From Synechococcus sp. MED850 (GTDB lineage: Bacteria; Cyanobacteriota; Cyanobacteriia; PCC-6307; Cyanobiaceae): a DNA stretch of 14,457 nt. The notes beneath the pieces are model-generated. The model did no database searches and had not been told where the DNA came from. It worked only from the letters and a program-made list of their open reading frames with translations. Positions 7,623 through 14,360 of the stretch are shown here, one piece after another (the stretch's first letter is position 1; every line of letters starts with the position of its first letter). Both the position numbers and the translations under genes were made by a program. The DNA is taken from the NCBI GenBank assembly GCA_002700765.1, contig PAEP01000004.1:39070-53526 (forward strand), given 5' to 3'.

Positions 7623-8144
7623 TCAGAAATAAACATCGACGTTGCTGCGTCCTGTTGACTTCAGCCAGTTCTCGATGTCGAGATACCCGCCTGGATTGAG
7701 ACGAACGGCCTGGGTCCACACCTCTGCCGCTTGGTCAAACCATTGATCTGCCTCATCCCGTCGTCCCTCCTCCTCAGCGATTCGGCCACGCTTCTCGAAG
7801 ATCAGTCCCATGTTCTTGAGACAGGACGGTTGCTTCGGATTTTCTTCAAGCGCTTTTTGGTAGGTCTCGATCGCCCTGTCCTCCTCACCATTGGACATGT
7901 AGATGATCGCCATGTTCTTGAGCGTCTCCCCCCGATCTGTGGCGTTCTCCTCGAGCTTCAGGCTCTCCTCGTAGTTTTCCAGTGCTTCGGCGTAGTCGCC
8001 ATCGTTCTGTGCTGAGAGGCCATCGCGGTAGTACACGTAAGCCTCTTTGGAGCGGGCATTGATCGGAAGAAGTTTCACGATCAGATCCGCCATCACCGTG
8101 AAGCTCTTGTCGATGAAGTTGTCGTTGCGGTTGCTGCGGGGCAC
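7623..8144 (-). CDS. ycf3: Photosystem I assembly protein Ycf3
   Basis: Ycf3 is a thylakoid-associated TPR protein needed to assemble photosystem I. The product begins with the family signature [19 protein letters not shown] (2-20), followed by three TPR-like units (about 35-68, 72-105, 106-150) and ends in DVYF. The frame is open to 8168, but the GTG at 8144 yields exactly 173 residues with the usual N-terminus, matching known Ycf3 lengths. An acidic [14 protein letters not shown] segment lies in the third repeat. It is divergent from the copper ATPase gene (74 bp gap) and convergent with radA. Confidence 0.96.
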   Translation of the reverse strand: MPRSNRNDNFIDKSFTVMADLIVKLLPINARSKEAYVYYRDGLSAQNDGDYAEALENYEESLKLEENATDRGETLKNMAIIYMSNGEEDRAIETYQKALEENPKQPSCLKNMGLIFEKRGRIAEEEGRRDEADQWFDQAAEVWTQAVRLNPGGYLDIENWLKSTGRSNVDVYF

Positions 8145-8218
8145 GGTGCACCAGCGGATGAAGTCCATCCTGACGTTGTCGCCGCCGGACCTAGCGTTGA
8201 GTTAACGATCAAGGTGAT
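8145..8218. promoter_or_regulatory. Divergent ycf3/copper ATPase intergenic region
   Basis: Seventy-four bases separate the two divergent starts and must carry part of both promoters. A GTTAAC palindrome lies at 8201-8206, and AAGG at 8211-8214 is a plausible Shine-Dalgarno element for the GTG at 8219. No recognisable CopY- or CopR-type copper operator was found by eye. Confidence 0.4.
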
Positions 8219-10519
8219 GTGGCAACTGCGCTTCAGACCGTCGTGCTCGATGTGGAGGGCATGAAGTGTGGCGGTTGTGTCCGATCGGTGGAACAGACCC
8301 TGCTGGAGCAGCCTGGAGTGCGTCGGGCTGATGTGAATCTGGTCAGCCGAGCCGCATGGCTCGACTTGTCGAGCTCAGAGGGCAGTCTTGACGCTGTTCT
8401 GAAAGCCTTGGCTGATCGTGGCTTCCCGGCGAGGGAACGGTCGCTGCAGCCAGACTTGGGGGCTGGATCGAGAAAGGAGTCCACGGAACCGGGCTGGTGG
8501 CGCCAGTGGCGGCAGTTGATGGTGGCCCTGCTGTTGCTGCTCCTCTCCGTCCTCGGCCACCTTTCGGAGGCCGGACGTCTGGCGTTGCCGGTGATCGGAA
8601 GCCTTCCCTTCCACGCCGGTTTGGCCACGGTGGCCCTGATCGGACCCGGCCGCCCGATCCTGCTCAGTGGGTTCAAGGCCGCGGCGATTCGCACGCCGAG
8701 CATGGACACGCTGGTGGGTCTTGGGGTGGGCAGTGCCTATCTGGCCAGCATCGTTGCGTTGATCTGGCCCGGGGTCGGCTGGCCCTGCTTCTTCAACGAG
8801 CCCGTGATGTTGCTCGGTTTTGTGCTCCTGGGGCGTTTCCTGGAGGAGCGGGCTCGCTTCCGCACCGGTCAGGCACTCCAACAGCTTGCGCAACTGCAGC
8901 CGGATACAGCACGGTTGCTGCTGGCCGATGGCGAGATTCGCGAGGTGCGCGTCGGAGCCTTGCGCCCTGGAGAGACGGTGCAGTTGCTGGCGGGTGATCG
9001 TGTCCCCGTCGACGGGGTTGTGCTCAAGGGATGTTCCGCTGTGGATGTGTCGAGCCTGACCGGGGAGCCTCTTCCTCTGGAGGCTGAGCCCGGAACCGAG
9101 CTGGCCTCCGGGAGCCTCAACCTCGAAGCCACGCTTGAGATGCAGGTCAGCCGTGTCGGTGCTGAGACCGCCTTGGCTCGCATCATTCGGCTGGTGGAAC
9201 AGGCTCAGGCGCGTCGCGCCCCGATCCAGGGCTTGGCGGATCAGGTGGCAGGTCGGTTCTGCTACGGCGTGATTGCTCTGGCCGTTGCGGCGTTTCTGTT
9301 CTGGTGGCTGGTGGGCGCTGAGCTCTGGCCTCAGGTGTTGCAGGCCTCCTCACCGGCCATGGTGCATGCCCAGCACGGCCATCACGCTGGGCTTGGCAGT
9401 GGTGCGGAGACACCGATCAGCCTGGCGCTGCAGCTCTCGATCGCCGTTCTTGTCGTGGCCTGTCCCTGTGCGCTTGGGCTGGCGACTCCCACGGTGATCA
9501 CCGTCGCTACAGGACTGGCCGCACGCCGCGGTTGGCTGTTCCGGGGAGGGGATGTGATCGAGACCGCCGCCTCGCTCCAGCAGGTGGTTTTCGATAAGAC
9601 CGGCACCCTGACCCTGGGTCGCCCCCTGGTGACCAGGGTGCTGAGCGACGCGCCTGAGCGGTTGCTACAACTCGCCGCAAGTGTTGAGCAGAACAGTCGC
9701 CATCCGATTGCCCATGCCCTGCTTCAGGAGGCTCAGAGCCGAGGAATCGCATTGCTCAAGGCCGACTCCGTGCGCACGGTGACGGGGGAAGGGCTGGTTG
9801 GTCGGCTGGAGAATCAGGACGTGGATGTCGTTGTCGGAAAGCCCGAATGGCTTCTCGCGCAAGGGCTGACCTGGAGCGATGGCCAGCACCAGTGGCATCG
9901 GGATGCGGACGGCACGGTGGTGGCGGTTGCCCAGGGCGATCAGATCCTCGGTCTGGTTCAGATCGAGGATCAGCTGCGACCGGATGTGGCCAACTCCCTT
10001 CAGCGTCTTCGTGGCCAGGGATTGCGCCTGGCGTTGTTCAGCGGTGATCGCCGTGAGACGGTCCAGCGGCTTGGGGAGCAGCTCGGGTTCAGCGTCGACG
10101 AGTTGGGCTGGCAAATGCGCCCTGACCAGAAACTGGCCCGTCTGGAGGGTCTTCGAGCTGATCGCTCGGTGGCCATGGTTGGGGATGGCATCAACGATGC
10201 ACCGGCATTGGCAGCCGCGGATCTGGGAATTGCCATCGGCACCGGAACCCAGATCGCGCAGGACACGGCCGACATGGTGCTGCTGGGTGATCGTCTGGAT
10301 AATCTTCCGGATGCTCTGCTTCTGGCCCGCCGCACCTTGGCCAAGATTCGTCAGAACCTGTTCTGGGCTTTCGGCTACAACCTCATTGCGCTGCCCGTTG
10401 CTGCTGGTGTGCTGCTGCCCAGCCATGGTGTGCTGCTCTCACCTCCTCTGGCAGCCCTGCTCATGGCCTTGAGTTCGATCACGGTGGTGGTCAATGCCCT
10501 GGCGCTGCGTCCGATATGA
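8219..10519 (+). CDS. ctaA: Copper-transporting P1B-type ATPase, CtaA-like
   Basis: A 766-residue Cu(I)-pumping P1B-1 ATPase. An N-terminal heavy-metal-associated domain (about 6-70) has GMKCGGC with C17 and C20. After two helix pairs come TGEP (281-284), membrane CPC (415-417), phosphorylation site DKTGTLT (459-465), HP (495-496), VGDGINDAP (654-662), and the Cu(I) site residues YN (720-721) and MALSS (749-753). A His-rich loop (H383, H386, H388, H389) lies between helices before CPC. GMKCGGCV suits CtaA, thought to import copper at the plasma membrane for plastocyanin, better than PacS, but by eye that choice is tentative. The start is GTG at 8219. Its TGA overlaps the tmk ATG by 4 nt. Confidence 0.9.
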   Translation: MATALQTVVLDVEGMKCGGCVRSVEQTLLEQPGVRRADVNLVSRAAWLDLSSSEGSLDAVLKALADRGFPARERSLQPDLGAGSRKESTEPGWWRQWRQLMVALLLLLLSVLGHLSEAGRLALPVIGSLPFHAGLATVALIGPGRPILLSGFKAAAIRTPSMDTLVGLGVGSAYLASIVALIWPGVGWPCFFNEPVMLLGFVLLGRFLEERARFRTGQALQQLAQLQPDTARLLLADGEIREVRVGALRPGETVQLLAGDRVPVDGVVLKGCSAVDVSSLTGEPLPLEAEPGTELASGSLNLEATLEMQVSRVGAETALARIIRLVEQAQARRAPIQGLADQVAGRFCYGVIALAVAAFLFWWLVGAELWPQVLQASSPAMVHAQHGHHAGLGSGAETPISLALQLSIAVLVVACPCALGLATPTVITVATGLAARRGWLFRGGDVIETAASLQQVVFDKTGTLTLGRPLVTRVLSDAPERLLQLAASVEQNSRHPIAHALLQEAQSRGIALLKADSVRTVTGEGLVGRLENQDVDVVVGKPEWLLAQGLTWSDGQHQWHRDADGTVVAVAQGDQILGLVQIEDQLRPDVANSLQRLRGQGLRLALFSGDRRETVQRLGEQLGFSVDELGWQMRPDQKLARLEGLRADRSVAMVGDGINDAPALAAADLGIAIGTGTQIAQDTADMVLLGDRLDNLPDALLLARRTLAKIRQNLFWAFGYNLIALPVAAGVLLPSHGVLLSPPLAALLMALSSITVVVNALALRPI

Positions 10520-11145
10520 GAGGGCGGCTCATCGTCCTGGATGGCATCGATGGGTGCGGGAAATCAACCCAGCTTCAGCATCTCGCCGCTTGGCTGCCCA
10601 CAAGTGGGTTGATGCCCGCTGATGCGGCATTGATTCAGACCAGAGAGCCAGGGGGAACATCTTTGGGTCAGGCCGTTCGTCAGTTGTTGCTCCATACGGC
10701 ACCTGATCAGGCCCCCTGCCCCACGGCTGAACTCTTGCTCTATGCGGCGGATCGTGCTCAGCATGTCGACGCGCTGATCCAACCCGCCCTCAGACGAGGC
10801 GACTGGGTGATCAGTGATCGGTTCAGTGGCTCGACCCTCGCTTACCAGGGATATGGACGCGGCCTGGATCACCAGCTGATTCACCAGCTCGAGCAGATTG
10901 CGACGGGTGGACTTCAACCGGATCTCACCCTCTGGCTGACGCTTCCTTTGGAGGAAAGCATCCGACGCCGCAAGGGGGAGAGTGATGATCGGATCGAGGC
11001 CGAGGGCAGGTTGTTTCTCAAGCGGGTGTTGGAGGGGTTTGAGTCGGTGGCATCGCAGCGGAGCTGGTGCTGCATTCCTGCAGATCGGCACCCCAACGCA
11101 GTTTCAGCGGCGCTGGAGCGATGCTTGCTGGAGCAGCTCCGGTGA
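10516..11145 (+). CDS. tmk: Thymidylate kinase
   Basis: Tmk phosphorylates dTMP to dTDP for DNA synthesis. The 209-residue product has P-loop GIDGCGKST (10-18), TREPGGT (42-48), the DR motif in ISDRFSGSTLAYQGYGRGL (99-117) and a LID-like RRRKGESDDRIE (150-161) ahead of the last helices. The length is typical. The ATG at 10516 overlaps the stop of the copper ATPase gene, and its own TGA overlaps the likely holB GTG, so the three genes form a coupled run. Confidence 0.97.
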   Translation: MRGRLIVLDGIDGCGKSTQLQHLAAWLPTSGLMPADAALIQTREPGGTSLGQAVRQLLLHTAPDQAPCPTAELLLYAADRAQHVDALIQPALRRGDWVISDRFSGSTLAYQGYGRGLDHQLIHQLEQIATGGLQPDLTLWLTLPLEESIRRRKGESDDRIEAEGRLFLKRVLEGFESVASQRSWCCIPADRHPNAVSAALERCLLEQLR

Positions 11146-12086
11146 GCGGTCTGTTCGAGGATCTGATCGGACAGCCCTTGGCGGTCAGCCTGCTCGAGGC
11201 GTCTCTGCAGCAAAGACGGTTTGCTCCGGCGTACCTCTTCGCCGGCCCTGACGGGGTCGGTCGACGGCTGGCTGCCCTGCGGTTCCTGGAGGGACTTCTC
11301 TGCGATGGAGGTCCTTCGATGCGCGAGCGTCGCCGCTTGGAGGCCCGTAACCATCCCGATCTGCTCTGGGTCGAACCGACCTTCCAGCATCAGGGGCGGC
11401 TGTTCACCCGGGTGGAGGCGGACGAGGCGGGGATCAGCCGGAAGACATCACCCCAGCTGCGGCTTGAGCAAATTCGGAACATCAGTCGCTTTCTGGCCCG
11501 GCAGCCGGTGGAGGCACGCCACGGCATGGTCGTTATTGAGGCTGTGGAGGCAATGGGTGAGGCATCCGCGAATGCCCTGCTCAAAACCCTGGAAGAGCCT
11601 GGGCACGGCATTTTGATTTTGTTGTCGTCTGCACCGGAGCGCTTGCTCAGCACCATCCGGTCCCGATGTCAGCTGATTCGCTTTTTACGGCTCGAGCCCC
11701 AAGCGCTTGATCAGGTTCTCAAGCGCTGCAACGCGATCGCTGAGGACCCTCCGGAGCTGCTGGCGCTCGCCGCAGGATCGCCTGGCGCTTTGCTCAGTCA
11801 TCGCGAGCGCTGGAATGCCCTCCCTGACGGGTTCAAGTCCCGCCTTCAGGTCGTGCCGTCGGAGCCGATGGATGCTCTGGCTCTGGCGAGGGATCTCTGT
11901 GAAAGCCTTGATGTGGAACAGCAGCTTTGGCTGATCGACTGGTGGCAGCAGCAGATCTGGAGGCAAAGCCTGAGCGACTCACCTCTGAAGAGACTTGAGA
12001 CCCTGAGGAGGCATCTGCTCTCCTTCGTTCAGCCTCGGTTGGCCTGGGAGGTCACCCTGTTGGATCTGATCACACCACGGGAGTGA
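11142..12086 (+). CDS. holB: DNA polymerase III delta-prime subunit (HolB)
   Basis: Delta-prime is the fixed subunit of the clamp loader that places the beta clamp on DNA. From GTG 11142 the product has 314 residues: FEDLIGQPLA near the start, AGPDGVGRRLAA (34-45), SANALLKTLEEP (142-153), then the SRC motif (174-176) and a C-terminal collar domain. The P-loop lysine is replaced by R41 and the Walker B region reads VVIEAVE, so ATP hydrolysis is unlikely, as in other delta-prime proteins. The Cys-rich zinc module of the E. coli protein is not evident. The frame is open from 11067. GTG 11142 was preferred because it overlaps the tmk stop and has GGAG 8 nt upstream; ATG 11121 is the alternative. 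Confidence 0.9.
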   Translation: MSGLFEDLIGQPLAVSLLEASLQQRRFAPAYLFAGPDGVGRRLAALRFLEGLLCDGGPSMRERRRLEARNHPDLLWVEPTFQHQGRLFTRVEADEAGISRKTSPQLRLEQIRNISRFLARQPVEARHGMVVIEAVEAMGEASANALLKTLEEPGHGILILLSSAPERLLSTIRSRCQLIRFLRLEPQALDQVLKRCNAIAEDPPELLALAAGSPGALLSHRERWNALPDGFKSRLQVVPSEPMDALALARDLCESLDVEQQLWLIDWWQQQIWRQSLSDSPLKRLETLRRHLLSFVQPRLAWEVTLLDLITPRE

Positions 12087-12101
12087 CAGGTTTGCAAGGT
12101 G

Positions 12102-12890
12102 TCAGGCGCTGGCGCGGTCTCCCTGTTGTTTGCGGTCTTCCCGGGCCATGGCAATGACATCCTGCATGCCTTCCAGTTGACCGCCCGTTGGCAGTTCAAG
12201 GCAGTACCCGGCTCCGTAGACCGTTTTGATGAAGCGAGGCTTGCGTGGATCCGGTTCGAGCTTGGTGCGGAGATGACGCACGTGCACGCGGATGGTTTCG
12301 ATGTCGTCGTCGGGCTCGTAGCCCCAAACCTCCTTGAGAATCAAGGAGGGGGCCACGGTTTGGCCATGACGCTGCAACAGGCAGTGCAGCAATTCGAATT
12401 CGAGGTGAGTCAAACGAACGGGGCTGTCGAACCAGATCGCTTCAAACCGCTCGGGAACAAGCGTGAGAGGTCCGTAGCTGAGAATCTCGTGGTGGTTGCT
12501 GGTGCCAACCGGAGCACGATCACTGCGGCGCAGCAATGCTTTCACCCTGGCCTGGAGTTCCTCAAGGTCGAACGGTTTGGTGAGGTAATCATCTGCACCT
12601 GAATTGAATCCGCTCACCTTGTCCTTGGTGCCACCCAGGGCTGTGAGCATCAGGATCGGAATGCTTGCTGTGCGCTCATCTCGGCGCAGGCGTTGGCAGA
12701 GGGTAAGCCCGTCGACTTTCGGAAGCATCAGATCCAGCAGGATCAGATCCGGTGTGTATTGCAGGGCCAGAGCCTGCCCCTTGATGCCGTCATCAGCCCG
12801 CTGCACATCAAAACCACTGTGCTCAAGATGACCGCTGACGAGATCGCGCATGTCCCGGTCGTCTTCGATCAGCAAAATGCAGGGCTTCAT
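12102..12890 (-). CDS. rpaA: RpaA response regulator, OmpR family
   Basis: RpaA is the master output regulator of the cyanobacterial KaiABC clock, phosphorylated by SasA, and was first named for an effect on phycobilisome association. The 262-residue product has a receiver domain with D10/D11, phosphoacceptor D53 in [12 protein letters not shown], and [10 protein letters not shown]. The winged helix carries family-specific stretches such as [33 protein letters not shown] and [19 protein letters not shown], ending in [13 protein letters not shown]. These fit RpaA and not RpaB. About 35 residues follow, rich in charged residues and Gln. The start is ATG at 12890. The gene is convergent with holB (15 bp gap). 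No sasA or kai genes are in the window. Confidence 0.9.
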   Translation of the reverse strand: MKPCILLIEDDRDMRDLVSGHLEHSGFDVQRADDGIKGQALALQYTPDLILLDLMLPKVDGLTLCQRLRRDERTASIPILMLTALGGTKDKVSGFNSGADDYLTKPFDLEELQARVKALLRRSDRAPVGTSNHHEILSYGPLTLVPERFEAIWFDSPVRLTHLEFELLHCLLQRHGQTVAPSLILKEVWGYEPDDDIETIRVHVRHLRTKLEPDPRKPRFIKTVYGAGYCLELPTGGQLEGMQDVIAMAREDRKQQGDRASA

Positions 12891-13130
12891 CGATGGTGCG
12901 GCGGACGTCTGGGATCTTCAGCGAGTGATGATGCATCAACGCTCCGCAGATTCTCCCAAGGTTTTCGTCTCTTTGCAGAATTTCAGCTTTGCTCCATAGT
13001 TTTGGGCTTTGGCTGAAATGCGCTGCGGCGCAATCGATTCCAGGATTTGTGTCGGCTCGCGCCGCCGGGGTCTGTTCAGGAAGTCTTTCGGTTCTGGCAA
13101 CTCCAGGACACAAAATTCTTTCACGGTCAA
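12891..13130 (-). promoter_or_regulatory. Upstream region of rpaA
   Basis: About 240 bases between the tRNA-Asn terminator and rpaA contain no convincing gene. The short open frames crossing it run through the tRNA or lack family features. Visible structure includes a perfect 10-bp palindrome TGATGCATCA at 12929-12938, about 38 nt ahead of the ATG. There is also an 8-bp inverted repeat ATTTCAGC/GCTGAAAT (12980-12987 and 13012-13019) with a 24-nt spacer. The rpaA promoter is probably here, but no -35/-10 pair is called. Confidence 0.4.
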
Positions 13131-13160
13131 TAAAAAAGCCACAGCACTTGCTGTGGCTTT
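13131..13160 (-). terminator. Intrinsic terminator after tRNA-Asn
   Basis: A near-perfect hairpin spans 13135-13160: AAAGCCACAGC pairs with GCTGTGGCTTT around an ACTT loop. On the - strand the stem is followed by a run of T (complement of the A-run 13132-13137). This is a strong rho-independent terminator for transcripts that include tRNA-Asn and possibly the upstream ABC gene. The + strand side has only a short T-run, so it is weaker in that direction. Confidence 0.92.
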
Positions 13161-13164
13161 CAAG

Positions 13165-13236
13165 CTCCCCGGGCGGGATTCGAACCTGCGACCAATCGAT
13201 TAACAGTCGACCGCTCTACCGCTGAGCTACCGAGGA
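13165..13236 (-). tRNA. trnN: tRNA-Asn (anticodon GUU)
   Basis: A 72-nt cloverleaf. The acceptor stem is TCCTCGG/CCGGGGA with one T-G pair, the D arm is GCTC/GAGC, and the anticodon stem GTCGA/TCGAT encloses loop CTGTTAA with anticodon GTT. The T loop is TTCGAAT and the discriminator base is G. CCA is not encoded. The T stem GCAGG/CCCGC contains one A-C mismatch at its third pair. It starts 16 nt after the stop of the ABC ATPase gene on the same strand and is followed within 5 nt by the terminator hairpin, so read-through from that gene is possible. Confidence 0.97.
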
Positions 13237-13252
13237 ATGGCTCTCGAGGAAC

Positions 13253-13990
13253 TTAACTGCCAGACCTCCCGCACTGCAAGTGATCGCGAAGCTTGCTGCC
13301 GGTCATCCAGGGGTCGATGCGCCCATCGCGCATGCAGGCGGCTCCATCGGCCAGGTCCAGCTCCTCCAGGCGATGGGTGATCCACAGGGCCGTCAGCGGT
13401 TGCTCAGTGCTTCGGCAGAGCTTCTGCACGGATTCCAGAACATTGCGCTGGCTGGATGGATCCAGGAGTGCCGTCGGTTCATCCAACAGAAGCAATCCCG
13501 CTTCGCTGGCCAGAGCCCCGGCGATGGCGAGGCGCTGCTTCTGGCCGCCACTCAGGGTGTGAATCGGTCTTGATGCCATTCCGCTGAGCCCAAGATCACC
13601 CAGCAGCTTCTCGATCCGATGGCCAGGGGCGTGTGGATCAGCCTGAGGGGTCATGCCAAGCAACAGATCGCTGCCGCAACTCGGCAGCAGCAACTGATGG
13701 TCCGGGTTCTGGAACACCAGGGCAACGCGATGGTTGGTGCGGATGGAGCCGCTCTGGGGTTCAAGCAATCCTGTGATCAGGCGGAACAAGGTGCTCTTGC
13801 CACTGCCGTTGCTGCCCACGAGCATCCACAAGCCCGGATGGGGGATCTGGAGGCAGCATTGGTCCAACGCCAGGGTGCCGTTCGGCCAGCGGTAGCTGAC
13901 CGACTCGACGTTGAGCTCAGCTGCGCTTCCGTCAGGACTCAAAGGAAAATCCCGGTCGCTTGCTGCCACCTGTCGCCGAAGCTTTTTCAT
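13253..13990 (-). CDS. ABC transporter ATP-binding protein, ECF/CbiO-like
   Basis: A 245-residue ABC ATPase with Walker [10 protein letters not shown] (59-67), Q-loop in [10 protein letters not shown] (91-100), signature [10 protein letters not shown] (146-155), Walker B LLLLDEP (166-172) and switch H206 in ITHR. The FQNPDHQ form of the Q-loop is characteristic of energy-coupling factor (EcfA/CbiO) ATPases that power vitamin or metal uptake. No EcfT or substrate-binding S component is nearby, so the substrate is unknown. Residues 1-24 before the first strand are unusually long. The start was taken at ATG 13990; an in-frame GTG at 14014 or 13969 is possible. With 13990 the start lies inside the UPF0367 gene, overlapping by 59 nt in another frame. 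Confidence 0.88.
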   Translation of the reverse strand: MKKLRRQVAASDRDFPLSPDGSAAELNVESVSYRWPNGTLALDQCCLQIPHPGLWMLVGSNGSGKSTLFRLITGLLEPQSGSIRTNHRVALVFQNPDHQLLLPSCGSDLLLGMTPQADPHAPGHRIEKLLGDLGLSGMASRPIHTLSGGQKQRLAIAGALASEAGLLLLDEPTALLDPSSQRNVLESVQKLCRSTEQPLTALWITHRLEELDLADGAACMRDGRIDPWMTGSKLRDHLQCGRSGS

Positions 13991-14195
13991 AAAGCTGAAC
14001 GGCGAGAACTTCACTGATCATCACCGTCACTTTCTTACCTTCCACCTTCTCGCAGGTGAGTTCCATCAGCCGGGGTTGATGGTGCTCCATGGCTTGCCGG
14101 ATCTGTTGATAAAGCGCTTCGGCGTCGCCGTGCTCCTTGCGCTGCACCGAAGCTGGGACGGGACTCATGCGCAGGGCCAGCTCGATGACGTACAC
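13932..14195 (-). CDS. UPF0367 family protein
   Basis: An 87-residue protein that resembles the cyanobacterial UPF0367 family: [20 protein letters not shown] near the start, DAEALYQQI (about 24-32), [16 protein letters not shown] (41-56) and [11 protein letters not shown] (61-71). No function is known. The frame is open to a TTG at 14207, but the GTG at 14195 gives the family-like start M-YVIEL. The last 59 nt overlap the likely start of the ABC ATPase gene in another frame, suggesting coupled translation. It is divergent from psbD. The family assignment is from recall of the sequence pattern. Confidence 0.78.
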   Translation of the reverse strand: MYVIELALRMSPVPASVQRKEHGDAEALYQQIRQAMEHHQPRLMELTCEKVEGKKVTVMISEVLAVQLYEKASATGGSKRPGFSFES

Positions 14196-14360
14196 GAGAC
14201 ATCTCAATGAAGTCCGTCCATCTTCGCGAATCCCTTCATTCCATGCCCAATTTCCTCTGAGTATTTCTGCTCATCGTTACGAACCTGGTCGGGAGAACCG
14301 CCCCAAGCCTCGATTCACTCCTTACGATGCCGATGTAACGCTTCATGAAGCGCTTTTCTC
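14196..14360. promoter_or_regulatory. psbD leader and UPF0367/psbD divergent promoter region
   Basis: This 165-bp gap between divergent genes must contain the psbD promoter. No clear -35/-10 pair is visible. GTTACGAA at 14276-14283 and the inverted GATGTAAC at 14332-14339 resemble single halves of the RpaB-binding HLR1 element, but are not arranged as its direct repeat. A 14-bp palindrome sits just before the start codon and is listed separately. Confidence 0.5.
14339..14352 (+). promoter_or_regulatory. Palindrome in the psbD 5' leader
   Basis: CGCTTCATGAAGCG is a perfect 14-bp inverted repeat ending 8 nt before the psbD ATG. As RNA it can form a 5-bp stem (CGCTT/AAGCG) with a CATG loop. It covers the position where a Shine-Dalgarno element would be, and the only weak candidate, GAAG, is inside it. 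A translational or protein-binding role is inference. Confidence 0.5.

Noticed and set aside
12087..12101. Possible terminator between convergent holB and rpaA
   Set aside because: Only a 5-bp TGACA/TGTCA inverted repeat with no T-run was found near here, which is too weak.
12936..13225. Short open frames on both strands across the rpaA upstream region and the tRNA gene
   Set aside because: They run through the tRNA-Asn gene or the terminator hairpin and show no family-like sequence. They look like chance frames in GC-rich DNA.
14276..14339. HLR1-like half sites upstream of psbD
   Set aside because: Only isolated halves are present, in opposite orientation and about 50 nt apart. RpaB sites need two direct half sites with a 2-nt spacer.
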